Under the pieces are notes generated by a model that was given only the letters and a program-made list of their open reading frames with translations, searched no databases and was not told where the DNA came from. A stretch of 64,000 nucleotides of DNA, taken from positions 1 through 64,000 of the IMG/VR virus record IMGVR_UViG_3300018059_000012. The stretch is one strand, 5' to 3'. Shown piece by piece: positions 40,331 to 49,254 of the stretch (the stretch's first letter is position 1; every line of letters begins with the position of its first letter). A program made the translations under genes and the position numbers. This DNA comes from a virus.

Positions 40331-41983
40331 ATGCTACAAGCGACGCTCATTGTTCAGAGCTTCCTGCTAGAGGGTGGGCCGGGCTCTGGTCGACGTGGAC
40401 ATAAGTCGGATCGCGGGACCGTACCATATGCAGACAGGCAAGGCGCTGGACTGGATTCATTCAGTGGAGAGCCGGTTGATGGACCACTTGATTTCAGTGG
40501 TAAACCAGCTGGTAAGTTGGATGATGACTTCGACAGGGCATGGGCAGCACGTGATCTTGGTGCACTTGCCAAACTGACGCCGGCCAAGATCGAACCATCG
40601 ACCAAGACTAAGGCACCAGGCACTCGCAAAGTCGGCAAGCGATCTGATGAGAGCTGGGTGGATCAGGGCAAGAAGAAGCCCGCAGGGATGAAGAGCACAC
40701 TGCTGTACACTGCGCAGGCGATGCTCTCCCATGCTCCACTGCTCCGCAAGAAGAAAGTCCTCGCCAAGCCGGTCGATGATCAAGTCCCTGTGGCGAGCTT
40801 CGTCGATGATGTCAAGCGGAAGATGAAGCTCAAACACGTGATGCAGCATACGAACGAAGCGCTCCCTGGCCGCCTCGAGACCAAGGAAGATGTCAACTAC
40901 CGCTACGCGGAGAACCCGGAACGGTCGTGCGGGAAGTGTACGCACTTTCTCTTTCCAGGCGCGTGCGACATGGTCGCTGGGTTGATTCGCTACGTCGATG
41001 TCTGCAATGAGTTCGAGGCGAAAGACAATGTCGCCAAGAATCAAGCTGCTCCGACAGTGCAGGCGACATTCGTCGACAGTGCCAAGAAAGAATCAGCTGT
41101 TCCCGGGACTGATGAGCATGCCGCGTTGCTGAGTGGGCAAGGCTGGCAGTTTCATGCGAACGATCACGACACCATTGTCTACACGAATCCCGAAACGGAT
41201 GAAGAGATCCGCGTCTGGGATTCCGGGAACTGGATCCGCTATACCGCGGATCAGCACGTCGTCGCACAGGGACAGGGTGTTGAATCACTTAGGCAAGATC
41301 TCAGTGCGCATGAAACCGAAGGTGGACCTGGGAGTGGTCCGCAGAAAGGTGGGAAGAAATATCCACTTGGTCCTGGTACTGGATCGAGAGCGGCGAACAA
41401 AGATACGGCACGACAAAGTGAAGAGGGTGGCCCAGGATCAGGGCGTCGCTCAGGTGATGGGAAAGGTGAGAAGCAAGGCTTTGAGATTCATCTCAAAGAT
41501 GATACGGGTCGCGATGAAAGTTACACTGTTGTCGCGATTAACAAGAAGGATGCAATCGACAAAGCCAAGGCTGAACATCGGACCAAGCGACCTGATGCCA
41601 TGGACGTCAAGCCGACGTTCATTGGAAAATCTTACCGTTACAATCCCGAAGCAGAAGGCGGGCCCGGCTCCGGACGACGGCCTGGTGGCAAGACGATCTA
41701 CGCCAAGGCTGAGCCTGCGAGCGATGAGGATCGCCAGATTGGAACGTTCACCCGCCGCGAGAAGCCGGGCGAGCGTCGCCAGCGGATCAAGGACAGGCCA
41801 GTGGATCCGGCAACGGCCAAGGCGATTCAGAAAGCATTGCTTGTCGTCAGAGCGTCACTGGTGACGAAGAACGAGGCCATGTCAACGATGGGCTCTCATG
41901 TCGCGATCAGCGATGTCCCGGGTAGTGATTCGCAGGACTACACCGCCCCAGGCCTGAAGCATGGACGGAGAGGAGCAGCATGA
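40331..41983 (+). CDS. Head-module polyprotein-like with EGGPGSG motifs
   Basis: 550 residues. Four copies of EGGPGSG(R/P) at about residues 14, 330, 365 and 442 punctuate short basic linkers. Residues about 200-235 form a cysteine box: SCGKCTHFLFPGACDMV, then DVCNEFE, a motif known from phage structural polyproteins. The part after 380 (GFEIHLKDDTGRDESYTVV) is a small alpha/beta domain. The motif may mark protease sites or act as a flexible hinge. Begins on the base after the previous stop. Confidence 0.5.
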   Translation: MLQATLIVQSFLLEGGPGSGRRGHKSDRGTVPYADRQGAGLDSFSGEPVDGPLDFSGKPAGKLDDDFDRAWAARDLGALAKLTPAKIEPSTKTKAPGTRKVGKRSDESWVDQGKKKPAGMKSTLLYTAQAMLSHAPLLRKKKVLAKPVDDQVPVASFVDDVKRKMKLKHVMQHTNEALPGRLETKEDVNYRYAENPERSCGKCTHFLFPGACDMVAGLIRYVDVCNEFEAKDNVAKNQAAPTVQATFVDSAKKESAVPGTDEHAALLSGQGWQFHANDHDTIVYTNPETDEEIRVWDSGNWIRYTADQHVVAQGQGVESLRQDLSAHETEGGPGSGPQKGGKKYPLGPGTGSRAANKDTARQSEEGGPGSGRRSGDGKGEKQGFEIHLKDDTGRDESYTVVAINKKDAIDKAKAEHRTKRPDAMDVKPTFIGKSYRYNPEAEGGPGSGRRPGGKTIYAKAEPASDEDRQIGTFTRREKPGERRQRIKDRPVDPATAKAIQKALLVVRASLVTKNEAMSTMGSHVAISDVPGSDSQDYTAPGLKHGRRGAA

Positions 41984-42477
41984 ACGACGTCGACAGGATT
42001 GCTCGGCTGATCGAGCGTCGTCTGCCACTCCGTATTCTACAGCTCGTCGAAGATGATGAGCCCGAGCGCTCGCCCTTGCAGAAGCTCTGGGATACGGCGA
42101 CCAGGCATGAGACCTGGAAAGCGTGCATGGCCAAGGCCGTCGGTGAAGTCTCCCCACCTGGCTGGGAGGGCACGGTCAAGGCGATGAAGGGACATCCTGA
42201 CATCACCAACCCCTGGGCACTTGCCTGGTGGATGGATGGACAAGGGATGTCCTCGCACAAGCAGAGCGAGAAGGAAGGTGGTCCAGGCTCCGGACGCCAC
42301 AAAGGTGGTGGGAGTCAGATCATTGCACGTGGTGAGACACCAAAAGGTGGATGGGCAGGTGACAAACGTTTAACGCGACCAAGCAATCGTCCGACGTCTC
42401 CTCGTCGTGATCGGTTCGATCGACCGAGTGATACACCAAAAGGTGGTTGGGCTGGAGCGAGGAGATTGACACGGTGA
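41980..42477 (+). CDS. Head-module protein with EGGPGSG and PKGGWAG repeats
   Basis: 165 residues. The segment WEGTVKAMKGHPDITNPWAL then AWWMDGQG is a motif I have seen near phage capsid protease genes. A fifth EGGPGSGR copy is at about residue 99. The C-terminus has two TPKGGWAG units ending RRLTR/KRLTR. ATGA start and GTGA end couple it to its neighbours. Confidence 0.5.
   Translation: MNDVDRIARLIERRLPLRILQLVEDDEPERSPLQKLWDTATRHETWKACMAKAVGEVSPPGWEGTVKAMKGHPDITNPWALAWWMDGQGMSSHKQSEKEGGPGSGRHKGGGSQIIARGETPKGGWAGDKRLTRPSNRPTSPRRDRFDRPSDTPKGGWAGARRLTR
42335..42475 (+). repeat. Two-copy TPKGGWAG coding repeat
   Basis: The ACACCAAAAGGTGG core is identical in both copies (42337-42350 and 42433-42446) and each continues into GG(A/T)TGGGC. 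Higher DNA identity than in the other repeats suggests a fairly recent duplication. Confidence 0.6.
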
Positions 42478-44375
42478 CAATAGCAGTCGCCGACAAGAAG
42501 TCAGGCGTGACGACGCGCGAGATGCGATTCGTCACGCTCACCCCGTTTCGTGAAGCCGATGGCGTCGGGCTTGACAAGGTCGCGCGGAAAGCCAAGTGCA
42601 TCATCATTACCGAGGGCTTGGGCAACCTCCGCGACAAAAACTACTACACGGCGGAAGCGATCGAGTCCGCGGCGGTGGTGTTTCAGGGCAAACAGTTCTA
42701 CATCGACCACCCGTCAGAGAGTGAAGAAAGCGATCGCCCCGAGCGATCTATCTACGATCTCGCCGGATGGTTCGGGGAGTGCAAGCTCGGATTCGTTCCG
42801 GATCCAACGACAGGACAGCGGCTCCGAGCTTGCTTCGCGGATCTGCAGTTCGATACAACCGAAGCAGGCAGCACGGCGATGGGGAAGGTCGAAGCAGCGC
42901 TCGCGTACCAGAAGCAATTCCCGAATAGCAAGGATGTGTACGCCGGGATCAGCATCAATGGTGGTGGGATCTCTCACCCTGGAACAATACGGGGCATGTC
43001 GGTGAATCTGGTGACGGAGATTCAAGAAGCATTCAGCGCCGATATCGTCACGAAGCCCGCCCGGGGTGGGCGCTTCTTGGCGCTGATCAAAGAGGCTGCG
43101 AAGGCGGCGGCCTGGACGCGCTCCCAGACGCGGCAGCGTCGGGAAGCATCGCCCCGGACGGGGGCAGAAGGAGGGCAGTTCATGGCAACGGCGGTACTCA
43201 AGGGCCGTAGCAAGGAGGCAGGGAAGGATCCGAAGAAGGAGAAGCAGAAGGATCCCAAGGCGCTGGAAGCCCAGGCCGTGCTGCAGCAGGAGACCATCAG
43301 CCTGCTCCGCGAGGTCAAGGCACTCAAGCGTTCTGTTCGCGAGGCGGAGGCCCAGGACAATCTGGACGCCGTCAAGGAAGTCGCCACCGAGAAGCTGAAG
43401 GCGGCCGGTGCGAAGTATGCGAAGGCGCAGAAGACCGCCGATGTCGCCGGGGGCGATGTCGCGGACATCCTGATGGACATCCAGCAGGACATCGGTGAGC
43501 TGTCCAAGATGATGGGCATGGGCGGCGGAGCCGACGAGGAGTTGCCCGAGGGTGACGAAGTTCCGGAGGAAGTCCCCGAAGAAGTACCTGAGGGTGACAT
43601 GCCTCCCGAGGGCGGTGGTGAGCCGGAGCTGGTCGCCGCTGAAGGCGAAGAGGAAGCGGAAGGGGAGCAGAAGAAGAAGGAAGGCGAAGAGGAAGCGGAA
43701 GGGGAGCAAGAGAAGGAAGGGGAGGACGCCGAGAAGGAAGCCTTCGGTGACGATGACGACGAGGACGATGACGAGGGTGATGGAGATCTCGGCATGTCAG
43801 ACGAGGCGAGTGAGGCCGACCCACAGCGCATGCAGTTCAAGTGCGCCAAGTGCGCGACGGTCAACGAGGTCGCGCCACCCGAGGGCTATCAGCTCTCGAG
43901 GGCCGGCGAAACGATGGGCGAATCCGAGCGGCAGCTGCGCGGTCGAATGATCTTGATCGAGCGGCAGCTCGAGGCGAAGGAGGGGAGGTTCGTGAAGACC
44001 AACCGGAATCTGGCGACGGCACTGAAGGAGAACCAGAAGCTCGCGATCGAGCTGCGCAAGGCGAAGTCGAAGATCATCGCCTTCGATCGACTGGAGGAGG
44101 CGAGCAAGCAGCTGAAGGAGGCCAACATCCCGGCCGACATCCTCTCCGCGAAGGATCTGGTCACGCTGTACGAGCCCGAGCAGTGGGAGTCGGCCATCAA
44201 GCAGGCGAAGAACATGCTCGCCCGCGAGGCCAAGCTCACCAACCGGCAGCTCTCACCGACCCGGGAAGCGGGCGGGTTCCAGGGCACCGGCAAGGATGGC
44301 GAGGTCACCGCGAAGGATCTGTCAACGAAGTTCCACGAAGCCTACAGCGGCAAGAGCGAGGACAAGAACAAGTAG
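42474..44375 (+). CDS. Capsid protease fused to scaffold, with zinc ribbon
   Basis: 633 residues from GTG 42474 (GTGA). Residues 1-200 look like a prohead protease: NYYTAEAIESAAVVFQGKQF, YIDHP (His79) and ERSIYDLAGWF (Ser92), then a Gly-rich SINGGG strand. Residues about 250-370 are a coiled coil; 350-450 are extremely acidic (EGEEEAEGEQ-type repeats). A CAKC zinc knuckle lies near 460, then another coiled coil. The C-terminus would act as internal scaffold, cleaved at maturation. Codon use is strongly GC-ending. Confidence 0.7.
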   Translation: MTIAVADKKSGVTTREMRFVTLTPFREADGVGLDKVARKAKCIIITEGLGNLRDKNYYTAEAIESAAVVFQGKQFYIDHPSESEESDRPERSIYDLAGWFGECKLGFVPDPTTGQRLRACFADLQFDTTEAGSTAMGKVEAALAYQKQFPNSKDVYAGISINGGGISHPGTIRGMSVNLVTEIQEAFSADIVTKPARGGRFLALIKEAAKAAAWTRSQTRQRREASPRTGAEGGQFMATAVLKGRSKEAGKDPKKEKQKDPKALEAQAVLQQETISLLREVKALKRSVREAEAQDNLDAVKEVATEKLKAAGAKYAKAQKTADVAGGDVADILMDIQQDIGELSKMMGMGGGADEELPEGDEVPEEVPEEVPEGDMPPEGGGEPELVAAEGEEEAEGEQKKKEGEEEAEGEQEKEGEDAEKEAFGDDDDEDDDEGDGDLGMSDEASEADPQRMQFKCAKCATVNEVAPPEGYQLSRAGETMGESERQLRGRMILIERQLEAKEGRFVKTNRNLATALKENQKLAIELRKAKSKIIAFDRLEEASKQLKEANIPADILSAKDLVTLYEPEQWESAIKQAKNMLAREAKLTNRQLSPTREAGGFQGTGKDGEVTAKDLSTKFHEAYSGKSEDKNK

Positions 44376-44431
44376 TCTCTTCCAGTCGCGTCATGCAACG
44401 CACAGACGCTGAGAGGAGGTAACGAGCAACT

Positions 44432-44935
44432 ATGGGCAGGTTCCCCAACTTCTACACGTACATCAAGGACATCAATCGCGGAACGGGTGGTGCCGGATCT
44501 CCGGTTGCCTACCGCTACGACGCCTCAGCTTTCACCACCGATCCACTCGGACAGCCGGGTGCCGGTGAGATGGTCGCGTGGGATGTCACGAACCAGCGGA
44601 TCCTCCGGTTCAACCGGACGGGTGCCAACGGCAAGTACATCGGCGTGCTACGCGAGCCCGGTGACGGGATGAACGTCCTGGGCAGCAACCCCGCACTCAC
44701 TCCGCGGGAGCTGTCGGTCATGACCAGCGGCATCCATGCACTGGTCGGGACCGGTGGTGAGACGTACTCGCACGGCAACCCGGTCTACATGTCCGGGACC
44801 GATACGACGAAGGTGACCAAGACGGCGGCGGGCGGTGTGCAGGTCGGCATCGTCGAGAACCCACTCAACCAAGCGATCGTCGGGGCGGTCCGCGTCCCGG
44901 TTCTGATCGACACGTTCACGGTGACCCAGATCTAG
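44432..44935 (+). CDS. Capsid decoration/stabilisation protein
   Basis: 167 residues between scaffold and major capsid genes, where decoration proteins sit. Beta-rich, with GDGMNVLGSNPALTPREL and a Gly-rich end (GGVQVGIVENPL), like DUF2190-type decoration proteins. GAGAGGAGG precedes the start. High GC3 supports strong expression. Confidence 0.6.
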   Translation: MGRFPNFYTYIKDINRGTGGAGSPVAYRYDASAFTTDPLGQPGAGEMVAWDVTNQRILRFNRTGANGKYIGVLREPGDGMNVLGSNPALTPRELSVMTSGIHALVGTGGETYSHGNPVYMSGTDTTKVTKTAAGGVQVGIVENPLNQAIVGAVRVPVLIDTFTVTQI

Positions 44936-44957
44936 TGAAAGGGAGGTGATGAACGCA

Positions 44958-46253
44958 ATGAAGGGTCAGATGGTCGACATCAACAACATCTCCCGCGCGC
45001 TGCAGCTACTCGCCAACGCGGATCCGTCGAAGCTGCAGTCCAGCTTGGGCGGGCTCGCCGAGGTCGATCGCACGGGGCAGAAGGGTTACACCTTCATCAC
45101 GGCGAAGGAGCGGAAGTGGTACGGCAAGAAGCTGACCGAGCTGGCAGAGTCGGTCTGCCCGATCTGGAGCCGGGATGATTTCAAGCCCTCACGCTGGATG
45201 GACGCCTGCATGGAGACGGTCCGCGGATTCCGCGAGGCCATCCCCGAGACAGCGCTGGCGTTCCTGCTGCGCAAGGGGATCCAGACGCTCGCGAACGACT
45301 GGTACATCTCGGTCGCGCGCGAGTGGCAGGACTACGCCCTCGCCGCTTCAAGCGACGCGGTGGCGGAGTGGTACGGTCCGCTCTACGGCAGCACGGTGGC
45401 AGGGCGGGTGGCTCGCGGGGATCGCTTCCCCGAGGGTCGCATCATCGGTGAGGACAGCGTGCTCGTCAACCAGAAGTTCGGGTTGATCGAGTCGTTCGAT
45501 CGCGAGCTGTTCGACGACGACATGACGGGGCAGATCCGTCAGCGGGCCCAGCGGCTCGGTCAGTCGATGGCGATCACGGAGAATGCCTACGCGGCGCTCA
45601 GGTTCATCGGGCTCGCGGCGACCTACTCCAACCTCATCGTTCCGGCGTCGAACTACACCACGATCGACATCAATGGTGCCGCGGTCAACGGCCCCTTCAG
45701 CGCGACTCTGCATGGAACCTTCGGGAACCGGCCGGGCACGTACGTCGCACTCGCGCTGAACCCACTGAAACAGGCGTGGAGCGATCTGCTCAACGCGATG
45801 GATCCGCAGCAGAACAAGATCATCGTCAATCCCAACACGCTGCTCCACAGCTCGATGGACGCGCTGCACGCCCCACTGCTGGTCAGCCCACCCGCGGGAG
45901 TGCCGTACTACCCCGCGATCACGGGTCCGACCGGTAGCACGGCGGCCACCGCAGCCTCGGGCTTCCCGGGCGGCGTCTTCGGTGCGAACCCGTTCATGGG
46001 GCTCGGCATCAAGCCGGTCCTCGCGCGATTCCTCCCCAACTGGGCGTGGGGTCTCGGTGAGCGGGCGAAGGGCTTCGTCTTCCAGGAGCGTGATCCGCTG
46101 GAGGTCATCCAGGAGGGTGTCACCAGCGGTGCAGCGTTCGAAGTGGATGCCTACCGATTCCGCAGCCGGCGCCGGTTCGAGGCCGACTGGCTGGGTGGTG
46201 GCAGTCGCTTCTGGTGGCTCGGCAACGACGGTTCCATCACCGGGCTGTTCTAG
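44958..46253 (+). CDS. Major capsid protein, HK97-like
   Basis: About 431 residues. Start chosen at ATG 44958, 11 bases after GGGAGG; GTG 44946 and ATG 44949 are also in frame. Size, position after protease and decoration genes, and features such as a helical N-arm, the GKKLTEL segment and a beta-rich C-terminus (PLEVIQEGVTSGAAFEVDAY) fit an HK97-fold capsid. GC-ending codons and a hairpin after the stop fit the most abundant virion protein. I do not see a cross-link or cleavage site. Confidence 0.75.
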   Translation: MKGQMVDINNISRALQLLANADPSKLQSSLGGLAEVDRTGQKGYTFITAKERKWYGKKLTELAESVCPIWSRDDFKPSRWMDACMETVRGFREAIPETALAFLLRKGIQTLANDWYISVAREWQDYALAASSDAVAEWYGPLYGSTVAGRVARGDRFPEGRIIGEDSVLVNQKFGLIESFDRELFDDDMTGQIRQRAQRLGQSMAITENAYAALRFIGLAATYSNLIVPASNYTTIDINGAAVNGPFSATLHGTFGNRPGTYVALALNPLKQAWSDLLNAMDPQQNKIIVNPNTLLHSSMDALHAPLLVSPPAGVPYYPAITGPTGSTAATAASGFPGGVFGANPFMGLGIKPVLARFLPNWAWGLGERAKGFVFQERDPLEVIQEGVTSGAAFEVDAYRFRSRRRFEADWLGGGSRFWWLGNDGSITGLF

Positions 46254-46276
46254 TCGGTGCAGGGATCGTAGGGGCT

Positions 46277-46314
46277 GCCCGGTGCTGGGTGATTCAGTTC
46301 ATCCAGTGCCGGGC
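46277..46314 (+). terminator. GC-rich hairpin after capsid gene
   Basis: A 16-pair stem (46277-46292 with 46299-46314, three G-T pairs) with loop TTCAGT. No T tract follows. Probably limits read-through or protects the 3' end of the capsid transcript. Confidence 0.55.
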
Positions 46315-46322
46315 GAACCAAC

Positions 46323-46751
46323 ATGAGTGAGTTTAGCGGGCTGAGCGTCCTTCCGGCTCCCAAAGCGGGATGGGCTCGAGGTCCGCTTCGTGAGCGTGAT
46401 GATGAACCACTCGATCGCTGGACGGTCCGGCAGATCGAGCGACATCGGATCATGCGCGAGATGCAGACGCTGCTCGGGACCGTGATGCGCGATACGACCG
46501 TGCTCACCCGTCCTGGGCTCCCGCACGTCATCGCTTACGATCGGAGCGGGAAGCCGTTGCGGTGGTCGCTCTGGGCACCGCACAAACTGTTGCTGATCGA
46601 TGTCTATCGTGTTCAGCTCCCGCCGGTCGCTGAACTTGAAGACCGCGACAAGTTTGCGCAGGCAGAGAACTTCCGTTACGGACTCGTCGAACCTGGGAAG
46701 CGTTTGACACTCGAGGCACTCCGAGCGTGGTTGACCGGAGAGGAGGACTAA
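46323..46751 (+). CDS. Head-tail region protein
   Basis: 142 residues, helical N-terminus (WTVRQIERHRIMREMQTLL), then a strand region. Nothing catalytic. In this place head completion proteins are expected, but no family is recognised. Confidence 0.5.
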   Translation: MSEFSGLSVLPAPKAGWARGPLRERDDEPLDRWTVRQIERHRIMREMQTLLGTVMRDTTVLTRPGLPHVIAYDRSGKPLRWSLWAPHKLLLIDVYRVQLPPVAELEDRDKFAQAENFRYGLVEPGKRLTLEALRAWLTGEED

Positions 46752-46755
46752 CGAC

Positions 46756-47148
46756 ATGTCGCAGGTTGTACAGGTCGATCCAGCGGGACGGCTTCACGTC
46801 TTCAAGTATCTGCTCAGGGTCAATGGTGTGACATCTGACAAGGGGCAGAACCTTGCCGGCTTTGCACCCAAGGCATTGCTGATCATTGGAACGTTGACAG
46901 CAACGGCGATCACGTTCCAGGGTGCGATCGCGAACAAGGAAGGGAACGATATCAATCAGCCGTACTTCCCCGTTCAGGACGGCGCGGGATCGGCTGCCAC
47001 AGTGACCGTCGCAAGCAATCAGTTCGTTGCTTTTCCGGCGGCACTGCAGGCGCTCCTGCTCGGTGTTCCGTTCCTGAAGCTCGTTCCAGGAACAGTACAG
47101 GCCGCGCAGGAAATCGAAGTGTACTTGCTGGCGTCGGCACTACCGTAA
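46756..47148 (+). CDS. Virion-region protein
   Basis: 130 residues, beta/Ala-rich (PKALLIIGTLTATAITF). ATG is preceded by GGAGGACTAACGAC, which contains AACGAC between ribosome site and start. Function unknown. Confidence 0.5.
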   Translation: MSQVVQVDPAGRLHVFKYLLRVNGVTSDKGQNLAGFAPKALLIIGTLTATAITFQGAIANKEGNDINQPYFPVQDGAGSAATVTVASNQFVAFPAALQALLLGVPFLKLVPGTVQAAQEIEVYLLASALP

Positions 47149-47153
47149 CCGAT

Positions 47154-47165
47154 AACGACAGGAGG
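47154..47165 (+). promoter_or_regulatory. AACGACA leader element with ribosome site
   Basis: AACGACAGGAGG in the 25-base gap before ATG 47174. Confidence 0.5.
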
Positions 47166-47173
47166 AATTGAAC

Positions 47174-47530
47174 ATGGCGCTTCGTACGCGACTCACACTG
47201 CAGTCGGTCAGCGCGGTCGGGGGGAATCCTCTCGCCTTCGCGCCGGTCGACACGATCAACGGGATGCAGGTCCAGAACAGTGGGCGCGTCGCGCTCATGA
47301 TCAAGACCGGCACAGGGGCAGGCGTGACGATTTCAGTCCCGTCCGTCGCCTGCATCCACGGCCGCCTGGGCAACATCAGTGCGGTCATTCCGGCCGATAC
47401 CCTCGAGACCTTCGGGCCCTTCCAGGATCCGACGATCTGGGGTGACGGTCGCGATCAGCTGTTCGCGGATTTCTCAGCAGCGATCGGTGGGACGTCGGTC
47501 AACACCGTCGCAGCGGTCCAGATGGTGTAG
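47174..47530 (+). CDS. Virion-region protein
   Basis: 118 residues from ATG 47174 (an in-frame TTG at 47168 is less likely). Beta-rich (GRVALMIKTGTGAGVTISVP), similar in style to the preceding product; both may be small capsid or neck components. No family. Confidence 0.5.
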   Translation: MALRTRLTLQSVSAVGGNPLAFAPVDTINGMQVQNSGRVALMIKTGTGAGVTISVPSVACIHGRLGNISAVIPADTLETFGPFQDPTIWGDGRDQLFADFSAAIGGTSVNTVAAVQMV

Positions 47531-47533
47531 TCG

Positions 47534-48184
47534 ATGGGAGCCTGGCCGGATCTCGCTACCGCGATCTCCGATCTTCGGACGTTTCTGAGTGATGGGCCAA
47601 CAGATCGGCCTGTCAAGCAGAAGAAGCTGGTCGGGGAATGCGATGGTACGAACACGGAGTTCTTCGCATGGGAAGAGCGCGTGGTGCCAGGCTCGCTCGT
47701 TGTCAATGTCGATTTCACTCCGGTGGCGGCGACACTGACGGATCCAGTGATGGGTCTGATTACGCTGGCGTCGCCACCGGCTGGTGGGTCAACAGTGCGC
47801 GCCCGCTACTACTACCAGTATTTTCTGGATGCGGAGTTGCAGCTCGCACTGATGGACGCGGCAACACAGATTCAGGGCAGTGACGATGTGACCACCATCG
47901 AGTCGGCGATGAAAATCGTCGTCCTGAATTTCGGTGGGTACTTCGGTTACAAGAAACAGGCGATCCGCTGGGCGCAGCGGATGTCGGACAAGTGGATTCT
48001 CAAGGAGTCACCTGAAGAGGGTGACAACCTCTCGAAATCCAATCTGTTCGACAAGCTCGCCCGGACGTTCATGGACGAGGCCAGGATTCTTCGCGATGAC
48101 TTCTACAAGCGGCAGAGTCGTCAGCTTGCGCCGGCAGCGGCGATGATGAAGCCTCGCATTCCACGAGTGGGGCCACGGTTCTAG
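47534..48184 (+). CDS. Head-tail connector-like protein
   Basis: 216 residues. N-terminal WPDLATAISDLRTFLSD, a central beta domain (YYYQYFLDAELQLALMDAA) and a helical C-terminus (SKSNLFDKLARTFMDEARIL) match the size and position of adaptor (gp6-like) connectors. Family evidence is position plus helical bundle pattern. Confidence 0.5.
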   Translation: MGAWPDLATAISDLRTFLSDGPTDRPVKQKKLVGECDGTNTEFFAWEERVVPGSLVVNVDFTPVAATLTDPVMGLITLASPPAGGSTVRARYYYQYFLDAELQLALMDAATQIQGSDDVTTIESAMKIVVLNFGGYFGYKKQAIRWAQRMSDKWILKESPEEGDNLSKSNLFDKLARTFMDEARILRDDFYKRQSRQLAPAAAMMKPRIPRVGPRF

Positions 48185-48186
48185 CG

Positions 48187-48672
48187 ATGCACGTGCCCAC
48201 CCTTGAAGTCGACGACACCGGGTTGCAGAACATGATCCGGGGTGCGACGGCTGCCTTTCAGGATCTTTCCCCGGTCTGGATCGAGATCCGGCAGATTTAC
48301 ATGGACTTCATCAAGGAACATTTCAACAGTCAAGGCAGTTACACCGGGGAGCCATGGCAGCCACTCTCTCCGAACTACGCGGCGTGGAAAGCGGCGCACA
48401 TGCCAGGGGTGGGGATTCTCCGGGGGTTGAGCGACAATCTCTACGGAAGTCTCACAAGCATCGGACATGCTCAGTCGATCTTCCGCTCGACACCACTCTG
48501 GATGGAGTACGGGACGTCAGTGTTCTACGCCCGTATTCATCAGACCGGATCCATCAGAGTGCAGGGCAGACCACCAAAGCGTATCGTTATTCCAAAGATG
48601 ACGCAAGCCGAGGGTGAGCGCGTCGTTGACGCGATGGCCGCGTACCTGCTCAAGCGGATGAGAACGGGATAG
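48187..48672 (+). CDS. Mu gpG-like tail completion protein
   Basis: 161 residues. Pattern of the virion morphogenesis family: EPWQPLSPNYAAWKAAH, GVGILRGLSDNLYGSLT, WMEYGTSVFYARIHQTGS and RPPKRIVI. These proteins finish the head-tail joint or the tail end. Position before the tail terminator and tube supports it. Confidence 0.75.
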   Translation: MHVPTLEVDDTGLQNMIRGATAAFQDLSPVWIEIRQIYMDFIKEHFNSQGSYTGEPWQPLSPNYAAWKAAHMPGVGILRGLSDNLYGSLTSIGHAQSIFRSTPLWMEYGTSVFYARIHQTGSIRVQGRPPKRIVIPKMTQAEGERVVDAMAAYLLKRMRTG

Positions 48673-48673
48673 C

Positions 48674-49234
48674 ATGAGTACGCCAGGACATGCGTTTCCA
48701 CTCATCAACATCGTCCCAACATCACTTGGGGAATCCGCGCTGCAGGCAGTCGCGTACAACCTCCGCGCCGGGTTCAATGGTGAGATCGATCGGTTGCTCT
48801 TGGCGTACAACGACACAGTCCCGATCGCTCCCAATCAGCGCGTGTCAACGGTCAATCTGCCGAAGATGTCCGAGAGTGAGTGGTACATGTCCGAGGTGAT
48901 CGAGCCGAAGACGTTTCCGGCGGCGTTCATTCTCTTGGATACCTCTCGGCAGATGCTCGAGGCCCAGAACTTCGAGATGAGTGAGCACACGATCTACACG
49001 GTTCTTGTCACCGAGGACGTGGAGATCGGGCGCATGCTCAAGACGGTCTGGCGCTATGGGATTGCAGCGTGGCGGTGTCTGCACGACAAGAACTTCCACA
49101 ACACGTATGTCTGGGTGGATGGCTTCGAGTACAGCCCGACGTATACCCGTGGTGGTACGGGTGGGCGCGATCGCCAGTTCCGCAAGGACATCACAATGCG
49201 CGTCAGGGCCCGGTCGTACGAGCCGTGGTCCTAG
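48674..49234 (+). CDS. Tail terminator-like protein
   Basis: 186 residues between the completion protein and tail tube, where tail terminators lie. Beta/helix mixture (HTIYTVLVTEDVEIGRML, TYVWVDGFEYSP). Assignment rests mostly on order and size. Confidence 0.5.
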   Translation: MSTPGHAFPLINIVPTSLGESALQAVAYNLRAGFNGEIDRLLLAYNDTVPIAPNQRVSTVNLPKMSESEWYMSEVIEPKTFPAAFILLDTSRQMLEAQNFEMSEHTIYTVLVTEDVEIGRMLKTVWRYGIAAWRCLHDKNFHNTYVWVDGFEYSPTYTRGGTGGRDRQFRKDITMRVRARSYEPWS

Positions 49235-49254
49235 CGAGGGAAGGAGTCTAAGGC

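Noticed and set aside
42714-43864. Minus-strand frames of 280-331 codons opposite the protease/scaffold gene
   Set aside because: They come from the Glu/Lys-rich repeats read backwards (Ser/Leu/Phe-rich); the plus strand has clear protease and coiled-coil content.
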